Shown here: piece after piece, positions 7,263 to 14,731 of the stretch
Layout: each line of letters begins with the position of its first letter
How positions within the stretch are numbered: the first letter of the stretch is position 1
Source: Subdoligranulum variabile
GTDB taxonomy: Bacteria; Bacillota; Clostridia; Oscillospirales; Ruminococcaceae
Direction: 5' to 3'
Length of the DNA stretch: 23,024 bases
Assembly: GCA_004554775.1 (NCBI GenBank)
Contig: SFKI01000025.1
Coordinates: 1 to 23,024 of the forward strand
The notes under the pieces: model-generated
Database searches by the model: none
Told to the model about the DNA's origin: nothing
What the model saw: only the letters and a program-made list of their open reading frames with translations
Made by a program: the position numbers and the translations under genes

Positions 7263-8528
7263 TTATGTCTTTTCTGTGACACAATCGGCCCCAAGGGTGT
7301 GCAATTCGCCGGGCAGGTCGGCGTATCCGCGCGGGATATGCCCGGGGTCACGCAGGCGGGTGACGCCGTCAGCGCCCAACGCGGCCAGCAGTAAAGCTGC
7401 CCCGCCGCGCAGGTCGGGGGCGGTCACTTCGGCCCCATGCAGCGCTGCGCCGCCGTCAAGATACAAAGTGCGGCCCGTGGTGCGGCACCCTGCGCCCAAG
7501 GCGGCAAAGCCGTCCGCACACGCAAAGCGGCGGGCAAACAGGTGGTCGTAAATCTCACTGGGGCCGTCGGCGGCCAGCAGCACGGCGGCGGCCAGGGGGG
7601 CAGTGTCGGTGGCAAAGGCGGGCCAGGCGTTGGCGTAGAGCTTTTGTCTGCCGCGCAAAGGCTGTGCGGGGGCGCGCGTCAGCGTGACGTCATCGCCCTG
7701 CCGGGTCATCTCCACACCCGCCGCCTGCAAAAAGTCCAGAAAGGCCGCGTAGTACGCGGGGGCGCAGCCGGTCACGGTCACTTCTCCCCCGGCACAGGCC
7801 AGCGCGGCGGCGTAGGTGGCGGCGGCAATGCGGTCGGGCAAGGGCGTCCACACAGCGCCGTGCAAGGGCTCGCCGCCCTGAATGACCAGCACCGGCGTGC
7901 CCGCTCCGGTGATGTGCGCCCCGCAGGCGCGCAGAAAATTAGCGAGGTCGCTTATCTCCGGCTCACACGCCGCACCGCGTAAAATGGTGGTGCCGCCCGC
8001 CTGGGTCGCGGCCATCAGCAGGGTCATGGTAGCCCCTACACTGGGCAGGCGCAGGGTGAAGTCCACCCCGTGCAGCGGCCCGTGCCGCCGCAGCGTGACG
8101 GCGATGCCCTCGAGCTCGACGCTTGCGCCCATCGCGGCCAGCCCGGACAAATGGATATCCACAGGGCGCGGGCCGAGCCGACAGCCGCCCGGCAGCGGCA
8201 GACGCACCATCCCCACCCGGCAAAGCAGCGGTGCCAGATAAAATACCGAGCTGCGCATTGCCCCGGCGAGGTAGTCCGGAATCTCCCCTTGCAGCGGCCC
8301 GGCGGGGGTAACAACAAGGTCGCTCCCCTGCCGCATGGCCCCGGCCCCGACGGCTTGCAGCAAAGCCAGGCTGGTGGCAACATCGGCCAGCGGGGGCACC
8401 GCCCGCAGGCGGCTGGGGGTACTGCCCAGCAACGATGCCGCCAGCAGGGGCAACACGCTGTTTTTGGCGGCGGCGGGCCGTATCCGCCCGTGGAGCGTCC
8501 GCCCGCCATGGATGGTGGTGATCTGCAT
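7263..8528 (-). CDS. murA: UDP-N-acetylglucosamine 1-carboxyvinyltransferase (MurA-type)
   Basis: MurA transfers enolpyruvate from PEP to UDP-GlcNAc, the first committed step of peptidoglycan synthesis, in the cytoplasm. The 421-residue length is typical. Visible landmarks are AAKNSVLPLLAASLL with K22/N23, the PEP-binding Cys116 in GGCRLGPRP, EPEISDLANFLRACGA at 189-204, the catalytic Asp308 in FATDTAPL, R374 in DLRGGAALL and R400 in HIPRGY. These match the E. coli residues K22, C115, D305, R371 and R397. Having Cys rather than Asp at 116 predicts fosfomycin sensitivity at this enzyme. The sequence is Ala/Gly/Leu-rich and several positions are loosely conserved (FATD instead of FPTD), so it may be a secondary paralogue. 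AGGGGG precedes the ATG. dpaB lies 231 bases upstream on the same strand with repeats between. Confidence 0.9.
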   Translation of the reverse strand: MQITTIHGGRTLHGRIRPAAAKNSVLPLLAASLLGSTPSRLRAVPPLADVATSLALLQAVGAGAMRQGSDLVVTPAGPLQGEIPDYLAGAMRSSVFYLAPLLCRVGMVRLPLPGGCRLGPRPVDIHLSGLAAMGASVELEGIAVTLRRHGPLHGVDFTLRLPSVGATMTLLMAATQAGGTTILRGAACEPEISDLANFLRACGAHITGAGTPVLVIQGGEPLHGAVWTPLPDRIAAATYAAALACAGGEVTVTGCAPAYYAAFLDFLQAAGVEMTRQGDDVTLTRAPAQPLRGRQKLYANAWPAFATDTAPLAAAVLLAADGPSEIYDHLFARRFACADGFAALGAGCRTTGRTLYLDGGAALHGAEVTAPDLRGGAALLLAALGADGVTRLRDPGHIPRGYADLPGELHTLGADCVTEKT

Positions 8529-8582
8529 GGAAACCCCCTTTTACGCCTGCTGTGCCCGCGGCGCATAAAAATGGCAGAGGAT

Positions 8583-8660
8583 GTAGGGGCGAACAGTGTT
8601 CGCCAACTGAACCGTATGCTGCCGCAAATATCCACGGGCCGATATGGAGTCGGCCCCTAC
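8583..8660. repeat. Composite hairpin repeat (two head-to-head units, 78 bp)
   Basis: The unit at 8583-8604 starts GTAGGGG and encloses CGAACAgTGTTCG. After a 31-base spacer an inverted unit at 8636-8660 ends CCCCTAC and encloses a different palindrome (CCGA..TCGG). The same layout recurs at 14732-14809 and 18801-18876. The spacer shares a GCTG...GC(C)AAA core with those copies. Confidence 0.8.
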
Positions 8661-8687
8661 GGCGCAAGGTAAATACTGTGCCGACCC

Positions 8688-8713
8688 GTAGGGGCGGATT
8701 CCATATCCGCCCG
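8688..8713 (+). repeat. Single hairpin repeat unit (GTAGGGG...CCCG)
   Basis: This is a 26-base unit with the fixed ends GTAGGGG and CCCG around a CGGAT/ATCCG palindrome. It lies between dpaB and murA. It is nearly identical to the unit at 14732-14757, differing in one loop base. Confidence 0.8.
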
Positions 8714-8759
8714 TAAGAACTTGAATTATTTATTATATATGTGCTTACATCCGTGCGCA

Positions 8760-9347
8760 TTACAGCAGCAGCGGCTGCAGCTGCACGCCGCGCAGGGCGC
8801 TTTCCAGCGTGTCGGGGATGAGGGTGAAATCGCTTTTGATGCTGCACGGCTTTTTGTAGCTGTCGTCCTGCCCAAAGGGCACAAAGTAGTAATGGCGGCG
8901 CTGCAGCAGCTGTGCGATGGCGGGCGCACTGCCCGAGAGTGCATCGTTGGTGGATGGTGCCACAATAACAGGCCGCCCGCCGCGCAGCAGGCTTTTGGCG
9001 GCCAGCGTGACCGGGGTGGCGCTGATGCCCGCTGCCAGCATGGCCATGGTGGTACCGGTGGCCGGGGCGATAACCAGCGCCTGTGCCAGCCCTTTTGGGC
9101 CAAGCGGCTCGACCTGCTGCAAGGTGGTCAACGGCGTTTCGCCGGTCAACTCCCGCAGTTGGGTGTGCAGGCTTTCGGCGGTGCCGAAGCGGGTATCCAG
9201 TGCGGCGGCGCTGCAACTTAAAATGGGCAGCACCCGCCAGCCCAGCGCGCGCAGGCGGCGGACCTGCGGCAGCACAGCCGAAAAGCTGCAAAAGCTGCCG
9301 CACAAAGCAAAGGCGACGGTACGCGGGCCGTCAGGCCGGTTCGTCAT
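8760..9347 (-). CDS. dpaB: Dipicolinate synthase subunit B (SpoVFB)
   Basis: With DpaA this flavoprotein-fold subunit makes dipicolinic acid from dihydrodipicolinate in the mother cell. The product loads the spore core with calcium and gives heat resistance. The 195-residue protein shows TVAFALCGSFCSF near the N-terminus (flavoprotein-type strand and loop), APATGTTMAMLA, PSTNDALSG, and the family ending YYFVPFGQDDSYKKPCS...LQPLLL. The start is the ATG at 9347, with GAGGTG six bases upstream. A GTG three codons earlier would overlap the ribosome site. The gene overlaps the end of dpaA by 17 bases, so the two are translated together. The sigma-K-like promoter before dpaA fits late mother-cell expression. 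Confidence 0.93.
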   Translation of the reverse strand: MTNRPDGPRTVAFALCGSFCSFSAVLPQVRRLRALGWRVLPILSCSAAALDTRFGTAESLHTQLRELTGETPLTTLQQVEPLGPKGLAQALVIAPATGTTMAMLAAGISATPVTLAAKSLLRGGRPVIVAPSTNDALSGSAPAIAQLLQRRHYYFVPFGQDDSYKKPCSIKSDFTLIPDTLESALRGVQLQPLLL

Positions 9348-10131
9348 GCAGATCACCTCTTTCTTGCAGGATGGTCAGTACGGTTTGGGCGATGAGCGTC
9401 CCGGCGGTATCGGGAGCGCACTTGCCGGGAAGCGCCAGCGCGTGTTCGGCCCGGATGCCCAGGGCTTCGGCGGCGTCGAAATCGGTGCCGCCGGGCAGGC
9501 TGGCAAGGTCGATGATGAGTGCGCCGCGCGGCAGCTTTTCCAGCATTTTGCGGGGCAGCACCGGCGCGGGGATCGTGTTGATGACGGTGTCCTGCCCGGG
9601 CAACAGCACCGGCAGGCGGTCCAGCGGGGCCGCGCGGTGGCCTGCACACCGGGCATTGGCGCGCTGCACGGCGCTGCGGGCGGCCACGGTGGTGTGCCCG
9701 CCCAAAAGGTCCAGCCGCCGCGCCACGGCCCGCCCGATGCGTCCATAGCCAAGCACGAGAAAATCACTTTCCCAAATGGTGCGGCGGCGCAGCTGCAAAA
9801 GCAGCGCCAGGCAGCCCTCGGCGGTGGGCACGGCGTTCAGGCATTCCAGCTCGGGCCGCTGGAAGTAGTCAAGCAGCGGCAGGCTGGCCTGCCGGGCCGC
9901 CGCCTGGATGGGCGAACCGGGCCGCCCGGCCAGCAGCAGCGTGCCGGGGCGCACGCCCTGCAAGGTGCGGGCAACTTCATCGCTGACGCGCTCCTGCGAC
10001 ATGGGCAGCAGGGCAAAATCTGCCAGGCAGGCATCCTCGGGCCCGATGACGCGCAGGCCCGCCGCCCGCAAAACCTGCGCAGCCGCCTGCTGGCGGGCAT
10101 CATGCCCGACCACGCAAAAGGTTTTTGGCAT
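9331..10131 (-). CDS. dpaA: Dipicolinate synthase subunit A (SpoVFA)
   Basis: This is the NAD(P)-binding subunit of dipicolinate synthase. The 266-residue protein has the family motif NAVPTAEGCLALLLQ at 99-113. The Rossmann loop VLGYGRIGRAVARRL lies at 126-140 and the conserved segment INTIPAPVLP at 184-193. LPGKCAPDTAGTLIAQT lies near the end (234-250). AGGGGGG lies ahead of the ATG and a sigma-K-like promoter 33 bases upstream. dpaB follows with a 17-base overlap. Possession of dpaAB is informative, because some clostridia lack these genes and use an EtfA-type enzyme instead. Confidence 0.94.
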   Translation of the reverse strand: MPKTFCVVGHDARQQAAAQVLRAAGLRVIGPEDACLADFALLPMSQERVSDEVARTLQGVRPGTLLLAGRPGSPIQAAARQASLPLLDYFQRPELECLNAVPTAEGCLALLLQLRRRTIWESDFLVLGYGRIGRAVARRLDLLGGHTTVAARSAVQRANARCAGHRAAPLDRLPVLLPGQDTVINTIPAPVLPRKMLEKLPRGALIIDLASLPGGTDFDAAEALGIRAEHALALPGKCAPDTAGTLIAQTVLTILQERGDLHDEPA

Positions 10132-10163
10132 AGGCTATTCCCCCCTTTTGGGTGTGCTTTCGC

Positions 10164-10193
10164 CATAGTATGCAGGGGAAGCCAGAAATGGTG
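10164..10193 (-). promoter_or_regulatory. Sigma-K-like promoter of dpaAB
   Basis: On the minus strand CACC (10190-10193) and CATACTATG (10164-10172) are separated by 17 bases. This is close to the known sigma-K pattern of AC at -35 and CATANNNTA at -10, with one mismatch in the -10 element. It would give a leader of roughly 25 bases before dpaA. Confidence 0.5.
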
Positions 10194-10199
10194 CAAAAG

Positions 10200-10218
10200 G
10201 CTCCCTCTGTGAGGGAGC
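10200..10218. repeat. Short hairpin GCTCCCTC/GAGGGAGC
   Basis: An eight-pair perfect hairpin with a three-base loop (TGT), preceded by AAAAG, opens the gene-free stretch between dpaA and the LytM operon. It belongs by sequence to the AGGCTCCC-type palindromes also seen at 10383, 14609 and 20532. Confidence 0.6.
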
Positions 10219-10242
10219 TGCAGACCGTCGAAAAAGTGCTCT

Positions 10243-10345
10243 GTAGGGGCGCACAGTGTGCGCCCGTGCTCGTTTCCTGTATGAGTGCCTTTCCCGGAAA
10301 TGCGTTGCCACGTCAAGCTTCCGGGCAAACAATGTTCGCCCTTAC
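10243..10345. repeat. Composite hairpin repeat (two head-to-head units, 103 bp)
   Basis: The unit at 10243-10266 encloses CGCACAgTGTGCG. The inverted unit at 10322-10345 encloses CGAACAtTGTTTG and has slightly decayed ends (GTAAGGG). The spacer is longer than in the other composite copies. Confidence 0.75.
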
Positions 10346-10382
10346 AGTCTCGACGATGGGGAAATGGTTTTTTGACAAACTG

Positions 10383-10482
10383 AGGCTCCCGTTGTGAGAC
10401 AGACTCCCCCGATACGGGGGAGGTGGTGCGAAGCACCAGATGGGGAGCGCTGTCACCGCAGGTGACTGAGGGAGAGAGCCTT
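10383..10482. repeat. Multi-hairpin palindromic element (about 100 bp)
   Basis: The outer ends AGGCTCCC and GAGAGCCTT are inverted. Inside are three perfect hairpins: CTCCCCCG/CGGGGGAG (10404-10422), TGGTGC/GCACCA (10424-10438) and GTCACC/GGTGAC (10452-10466). It is built like the element at 20532-20648. A run of ten C residues follows at 10515-10524. No ORF of note lies in 10141-10610. Confidence 0.65.
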
Positions 10483-10574
10483 GTAAGAGGCCGAAGCTAA
10501 AAGCGGGACTCTCTCCCCCCCCCCACCCGCTTCGCAAGAGCCCCCCGCAGAGAGGGCCTTTAATACAAAAAAAT

Positions 10575-10597
10575 CCCGGCCCCCTTTGGGGGCCGGG
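10575..10597 (-). terminator. Rho-independent terminator of the LytM operon
   Basis: A perfect ten-pair GC-rich stem (CCCGGCCCCC/GGGGGCCGGG) with a three-base loop is followed on the minus strand by ATTTTTTTGT. It begins 14 bases after the stop codon of the 727-residue protein. Confidence 0.93.
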
Positions 10598-10610
10598 AAA
10601 ACGCAATGAT

Positions 10611-12794
10611 TTAATAATACTTCAACCCATTGCACTGCCCGCGCCAGACGGCGATGGGGTCGATGGGCACGGTGCCGATGCGCATCTCGGCCACGGTGAT
10701 CTTGCCGCAGGTGGCAAGGGTCTGGCCCTGCTTGATCTGCTGCCCGGCCTTGACTTCAATGTCGTCCAGGTTGTAGAAGATCGTGCGCACACCGGCGCCG
10801 TGGTCCAGCACCAGCGTGCAGCCGTAGTCGCCGCCGAGGTCCTCGGCCAGCTCGACCTTGCCGCTGGCGGGGGCGATGACCAGCTCGCCGCGCGTGGTGG
10901 ACAAAATCACATTGGTGCTGGTACGCCCGCCTGCGCCGGTGTTGCTGCTGCGCTGGCTGTAACTGCGGCCTACATACTCGGTCGCGCCAAAGGTTAGCTT
11001 GGTGTTGATGCGGTTCAGGAACGGCTGCACAAACCCGGCGTCCGCCCAGCCGATGGCATTGGGTGCAGCGGTGAACAGCTTGCGCACCTTAGAAGGGGCA
11101 TCGTCCTGCCCGATATAGGGTACGGCGCGCTGCGACTGCGAGGAATAATCCTTGTGCGCAAAGCCGCCGTCTGTGATTTTCAGGTACATCGTGTAGGAAT
11201 AGCTGCCGACCTGCACCTCGATGGTCTCGGTGCCCAGGGGCGCATTCCAGGGGATGGGCAGGTAGCACACCCAGCCGTTGGAGGACTGGATAAAGCCCTG
11301 ATTTTCCAGCGTGGTGGTCAGGGTCGGGGCAGTGTCCTCATAACTGCCGGTCATGCGGAGGGTAGCCACGCTGCCCTGCTTGATGGTTTGCTCGCTCAGG
11401 TAGATGGACGGCTCGATGGCAATGTCAAAGGTGAACAGCCAGGTCTCCGAGCCGGTAATATCGGCCGCACCGGCTGCGCGGGAGCCAGTGACGCTGGCTA
11501 CCAGCTTGGCGGTGTAGGTGCCGGTCTTGGCAAAGCAGTAGCTGCTGAACTCGGACAGCGTGCCCTCAAACACGATCTCTTTGTCCATATCGGTAACGGT
11601 CAGCTCGGTGGCATAATCGGCAGAGCTGATCGTGAAATCGGGCGAGAGCGAAGCGACCGGATCCTCCAGCGCTGTGGGGACAGAACTATAGGTTTCGGCG
11701 TAGGTGCGTTTAAACCAGTTGCCTATGACCGGCACATGCCACTTGTAGGCCGAGGGCTCCAGCACCTGCCCGGCAAAGGTCACGCAGATATTGGGCAGCA
11801 TGTCGGGCGTGGCATTGCGGTACAGGTAGGCTACGCCAAATCCGGCCACGACCAACACAAAGAACACCACCAGCAGCAGCCACTTGGCCATGCCGGTCAC
11901 GCCGGCGCGTACCACATCGCCCACCGTGGCGGGGGCATCGTCGCTTTCCTCGGCGAGGGTGTCGTAGTGGTCGTCCGTGCTTTCCGCAGTGGGGGCATCG
12001 TCCATGTTGGACATGATCTGCTCGACCGAAAGCTGCACCGTGCGGGTCATATCCAGCAGGCGCTTTTCGTCGATGGGCGGCAGCTCGACTTCCTCGTCGT
12101 CAGCAAAAGCGTCCCCGTCGGCGGGGGTGTTGCTGTCATTTTCTGGGGTGGCGCTCTCTGCGGCGGGGGCGGGTTCCCCGGCGGCGTCAGCAGCTTCCGG
12201 TGCGGGCGCAGCCTCGGGGGGCTGTGCCGGGGCGGCTGCGGGCGTTTCCTCTGCGGTCTGCACAGCCGGGGCTTCCTCGGGCTGCGGCGCTTCGGCGGCA
12301 GCCGGTTCTGCGGGGGCGTCCACGGTCGGTGCAGCTGTGGCGGGCGTTTCTGCCGGGGCGCTCTCCCCTGTTTCGGGGGTCGGGGCAGGCTCGATAACCG
12401 GCGTCTGCTCCGCTGCAGGCACCGCAGCGGGGGCTTCGGCAGGGGCTTTGGCAGCCACATCTACCGGCCTCTCGGTGGGTGCAGCGGTCACGGCTTCCGT
12501 CGCCTGTTCTGCAGGGGCGTCCACCGGTTGTTCCGTCTTCTTGGCAGGGCGTTTCTGGGGTGCTTTGGGTGCTTTTTCTGCTGTGTCCACCGGCTTTTTT
12601 GCCGTTCTGGTGCGCTTTTTGGCAGGGAATTTATCTGTCGGCTTGGCCGCGCCGTCCGCAGGGGCAGCTGCGGCGCTGCCCGCAGCCGGGGCAGACTTCT
12701 TCGCCCGGGCAGGCTTTTTGGCCCGGGGCTTCGGGGCGGCCTCGGCAGGCGGGGCCGAGGTCCACTCGACAGGGATGTTTTTCTCGTTGCTCAT
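10611..12794 (-). CDS. Membrane-anchored degenerate M23/LytM protein with long Ala/Pro-rich cytoplasmic arm
   Basis: The start is the ATG at 12794 (MSNEKNIPVEW) with GGGAAGAG upstream; an in-frame start 20 codons earlier lies too near the preceding gene. Of 727 residues, about 10-230 are Ala/Pro/Glu/Lys low-complexity sequence, basic at first and then acidic. A helix (about 240-265) and one membrane helix (KWLLLVVFFVLVVAGFGVAY, about 304-323) follow, so the front is cytoplasmic. Outside come an Ig/PKD-like region, a beta domain with QGSVATLRMTG, and a LytM fold (about 603-707). The LytM zinc ligands are gone: HxGxD reads SxNxI and HLH reads ITV. It is therefore probably a pseudoenzyme acting as scaffold or amidase activator. 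It is a paralogue of the preceding gene (44-base gap), and both end with E-x-RIG...DP...GLxY. Confidence 0.82.
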   Translation of the reverse strand: MSNEKNIPVEWTSAPPAEAAPKPRAKKPARAKKSAPAAGSAAAAPADGAAKPTDKFPAKKRTRTAKKPVDTAEKAPKAPQKRPAKKTEQPVDAPAEQATEAVTAAPTERPVDVAAKAPAEAPAAVPAAEQTPVIEPAPTPETGESAPAETPATAAPTVDAPAEPAAAEAPQPEEAPAVQTAEETPAAAPAQPPEAAPAPEAADAAGEPAPAAESATPENDSNTPADGDAFADDEEVELPPIDEKRLLDMTRTVQLSVEQIMSNMDDAPTAESTDDHYDTLAEESDDAPATVGDVVRAGVTGMAKWLLLVVFFVLVVAGFGVAYLYRNATPDMLPNICVTFAGQVLEPSAYKWHVPVIGNWFKRTYAETYSSVPTALEDPVASLSPDFTISSADYATELTVTDMDKEIVFEGTLSEFSSYCFAKTGTYTAKLVASVTGSRAAGAADITGSETWLFTFDIAIEPSIYLSEQTIKQGSVATLRMTGSYEDTAPTLTTTLENQGFIQSSNGWVCYLPIPWNAPLGTETIEVQVGSYSYTMYLKITDGGFAHKDYSSQSQRAVPYIGQDDAPSKVRKLFTAAPNAIGWADAGFVQPFLNRINTKLTFGATEYVGRSYSQRSSNTGAGGRTSTNVILSTTRGELVIAPASGKVELAEDLGGDYGCTLVLDHGAGVRTIFYNLDDIEVKAGQQIKQGQTLATCGKITVAEMRIGTVPIDPIAVWRGQCNGLKYY

Positions 12795-12838
12795 CTGTAC
12801 TCTTCCCAAATTCTCTTGTGGTAAGGAACGCTGTAAGG

Positions 12839-14071
12839 TTATTCCGACTCGCAATATTGCAGACCACTGCGGCCCGCCATGGCAGGTTCGGGGTCTACAG
12901 ATTTGCTGCCGATGCGCAGCTCAAAGATCAGGTCATGCTCGGTGCCGGCTGTGCCCACGGGGGCCCCGGCTTCGATGGATTGCCCGCGCTGCACCGTTAT
13001 ATTTTTTAGCCCGAACAGATAGCTTTTGACGCCGCAGCCGTGGTCGATGACCACCGTGCCGCCGGTCAAGGTCAGGGTGGTGGCCAGCACGACGGTGCCG
13101 CTCTGGGGTGCGGTGACGGTCTCGCCATCGGGCGCGGTGTAGGTCAGCCCGGTAGACTGGCCGCTGCGCTGGCCGCCGCGCATCTGGATATCGCCGTAAT
13201 GCACGGCCACAGCGCTGCTGCTGGGCGCAACGAACAACCCGCTCCACAGCTTCTGGCCGGTGCTGTTGGTATACAGCGGCCAGATGGCGTTGCGGTATTC
13301 CTCGGCCCCGCCGACATCTTCCTCGGCGGGCAGCTCAACGGTTTTATGCTGGGTGTTCGTCACGGTCAAAGTCAGCTCCCGCGTCAGGCTACCGCAGGTC
13401 AGCTGCAAGGTGTGGTCGCCGCCCTCGGCGTTGTAGGTAACAGGGATGTACCCCATGTAGCCGCTGGCGGTTTTGCGGAACCACACGGTGCCGAGGTCGG
13501 TCTCAAGGCTCGGTTCGCCGTCCAGAATGCCGGTCAGATACAGCGCCACCACGCTGCCCTGGGCGGCGCGGTCGCTGCTCAGCGTGACGGTGGGGGCCAT
13601 TGACATTGTGTACCCGGCGCGGTAGGCGTACCAGCCCTGCGCGTCGGCGGGCGGCTCGTTTTCCTGATGATAGGCCTTTACGATGATCTGATAATCACCG
13701 TTGGCGGCGTAGGTATAGGTGTTGCAGCTTGCGGCGTCGCCGGTCCAGGTTGTGCCGTCTGGCGCAGTGATGGTTACCTCAGCGCGTGTGACCCAGCCCG
13801 GCAGCACCAGCTGGGGCGCGGTATCGGTAAAGGTGCCCAGCTTTTGCACGGTCAGGTTGGTGGGGCTTTGGTAGTGCTTGTTGACTTTGTCGCCCAGTAC
13901 GGGGATGGTCCAGTCCCACCCGTTGGGGGTGAGGGTATCGTCCCCGAAGGTGACGGCCTCTTGCGGGAGGTCTTTTTCGCCGGTGCGGCTGTAGAGAAAT
14001 GCGGCGGTGCCGCCCAAGATCAGCGCGACCATGGCAATGACCATCGCAAGCCAAAGCAGCAGTTTGCGCAT
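12839..14071 (-). CDS. Degenerate M23/LytM-fold membrane protein
   Basis: The 410-residue protein has an N-terminal membrane helix (LLLWLAMVIAMVALILGGTAAFL, about 4-26) with a short cytoplasmic start, so the rest is outside. It contains a PKD-like region (about 95-160, YAANGDYQIIVKA) and the M23-type beta domain with QGSVVALYLTG at 171-181. A LytM fold at 290-395 includes TAPQSGTVV, TVVIDHGCGVKSYLFGL and VQRGQSIEAGAPVGT. Catalytic zinc ligands are absent: HxGxD is SxGxT at 306-310 and HLH is DLI at 380-382. The paralogue downstream has lost the same ligands by other substitutions. GGGAGA precedes the start. It sits in the middle of a three-gene unit with the small acidic protein. A catalytic endopeptidase role is unlikely; a structural or activator role is an inference. 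Confidence 0.85.
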   Translation of the reverse strand: MRKLLLWLAMVIAMVALILGGTAAFLYSRTGEKDLPQEAVTFGDDTLTPNGWDWTIPVLGDKVNKHYQSPTNLTVQKLGTFTDTAPQLVLPGWVTRAEVTITAPDGTTWTGDAASCNTYTYAANGDYQIIVKAYHQENEPPADAQGWYAYRAGYTMSMAPTVTLSSDRAAQGSVVALYLTGILDGEPSLETDLGTVWFRKTASGYMGYIPVTYNAEGGDHTLQLTCGSLTRELTLTVTNTQHKTVELPAEEDVGGAEEYRNAIWPLYTNSTGQKLWSGLFVAPSSSAVAVHYGDIQMRGGQRSGQSTGLTYTAPDGETVTAPQSGTVVLATTLTLTGGTVVIDHGCGVKSYLFGLKNITVQRGQSIEAGAPVGTAGTEHDLIFELRIGSKSVDPEPAMAGRSGLQYCESE

Positions 14072-14134
14072 AATTTTCTCCCAGATGTAAAAAGCCGGAC
14101 ACGCACAGGGCGGGCCCGGCTGACAAAATTGTGG

Positions 14135-14374
14135 TTACTCGGCGTCAGCAGGGGCGCTGTCGCTGTCCTTGGGCTCGGTGGGAATCTTTTCGTAGACGGT
14201 GTCGTCCTCGAAATCATCATCGTCGTAATCGTCCCCGTCATCGCTGAACAGCAGACGCTCGTACTCGTCAAGCTCTTTTTCGCGGTGATAGAGGTAGAGG
14301 GCGGCGGCAGTCAAAGCACCGGCGGCAGCAAAGAAAAAGGCCAGCACAGCGCCGAAAGTGGATTTCTTCATCAT
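14135..14374 (-). CDS. Small acidic single-pass membrane protein
   Basis: The 79-residue protein has a basic start (MMKKS), one membrane helix at about 8-29 (GAVLAFFFAAAGALTAAALYLY) and a highly acidic tail. The tail includes DDGDDYDDDDFEDD at 45-58. I do not recognise a family. The start is supported by GGGAG about eight bases upstream. It is the first gene of a unit with the two LytM-fold proteins, 63 bases before the next start, under a good promoter at 14464-14492. The acidic tail could bind cations or the basic front of the 727-residue neighbour, but this is speculation. Topology is probably N-in with an external tail if it acts as a signal anchor, or the reverse; the sequence does not settle it. 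Confidence 0.75.
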   Translation of the reverse strand: MMKKSTFGAVLAFFFAAAGALTAAALYLYHREKELDEYERLLFSDDGDDYDDDDFEDDTVYEKIPTEPKDSDSAPADAE

Positions 14375-14463
14375 GGGGAAAGCTCCCTTCCTGACGGTAA
14401 AAATACCGACGATACGTTTTATTTGTTGGCGCGGTCTGCCGAGAGGGCATCCGCTATGCTCTT

Positions 14464-14492
14464 ATTATACCCGACCTTGGGCCGGAATACAA
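14464..14492 (-). promoter_or_regulatory. Promoter of the LytM operon
   Basis: Minus-strand -35 TTGTAT (14487-14492), a 17-base spacer and -10 TATAAT (14464-14469) lie about 90 bases upstream of the small acidic protein. The -10 is perfect, which points to vegetative sigma-A expression rather than a sporulation sigma factor. Confidence 0.7.
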
Positions 14493-14561
14493 CACAAGAA
14501 TTGTAAAATTTGGAAGTTTGTTTGTTACCAGGCAATCGCTTTAGCGCTTTAAAGAAAGAGA

Positions 14562-14595
14562 TTGACAATTGCGGGGAAATGGGGTTTACTATAAT
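14562..14595 (+). promoter_or_regulatory. Possible promoter region ahead of the MATE gene
   Basis: TTGACA (14562-14567) and TATAAT (14590-14595) are both perfect boxes but 22 bases apart, longer than normal. TTGCGG at 14569-14574 gives only a 15-base spacer with the same -10. It is the only AT-rich patch before the MATE gene, whose start is about 280 bases further on behind repeats. Confidence 0.35.
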
Positions 14596-14608
14596 AATGT
14601 GAAGCAGC

Positions 14609-14634
14609 AAAGGCTCCCCTTGAGGAGAGCCTTT
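14609..14634. repeat. Short palindrome AAAGGCTC/GAGCCTTT
   Basis: An eight-pair hairpin with the AAAGGCTCCCC start typical of the larger elements at 20532-20648 and 10383-10482. It appears to be a reduced version of that family. It lies between a promoter-like patch and the MATE gene. Confidence 0.6.
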
Positions 14635-14647
14635 CGCCGGGATGCCC

Positions 14648-14700
14648 GTAGGGGCGGATGCTTGCATCCGCCCGCGGGAGCATATAGAATGCTCCCCTAC
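14648..14700. repeat. Paired hairpin repeat units, almost no spacer
   Basis: The unit at 14648-14674 encloses CGGATGC/GCATCCG. The inverted unit ending CCCCTAC at 14700 encloses AGCAT/ATGCT, so its first inner base is A where most copies have C, with the partner changed to match. The two units touch. Confidence 0.8.
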
Positions 14701-14731
14701 ACCCCCGCAAGGCAACCAATTCTCCGTTACC

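Noticed and set aside
10515..10524. Run of ten C residues as a phase-variation tract
   Set aside because: It lies in a repeat-filled gap about 90 bases beyond the stop of the LytM gene, with no start or promoter that its length would affect.
11154..12824. 556-codon open frame opposite the Ala/Pro-rich LytM protein
   Set aside because: It consists of Gly/Arg/Cys repeats produced by reading the Ala/Pro-rich region backwards. It has no domain or start signal.
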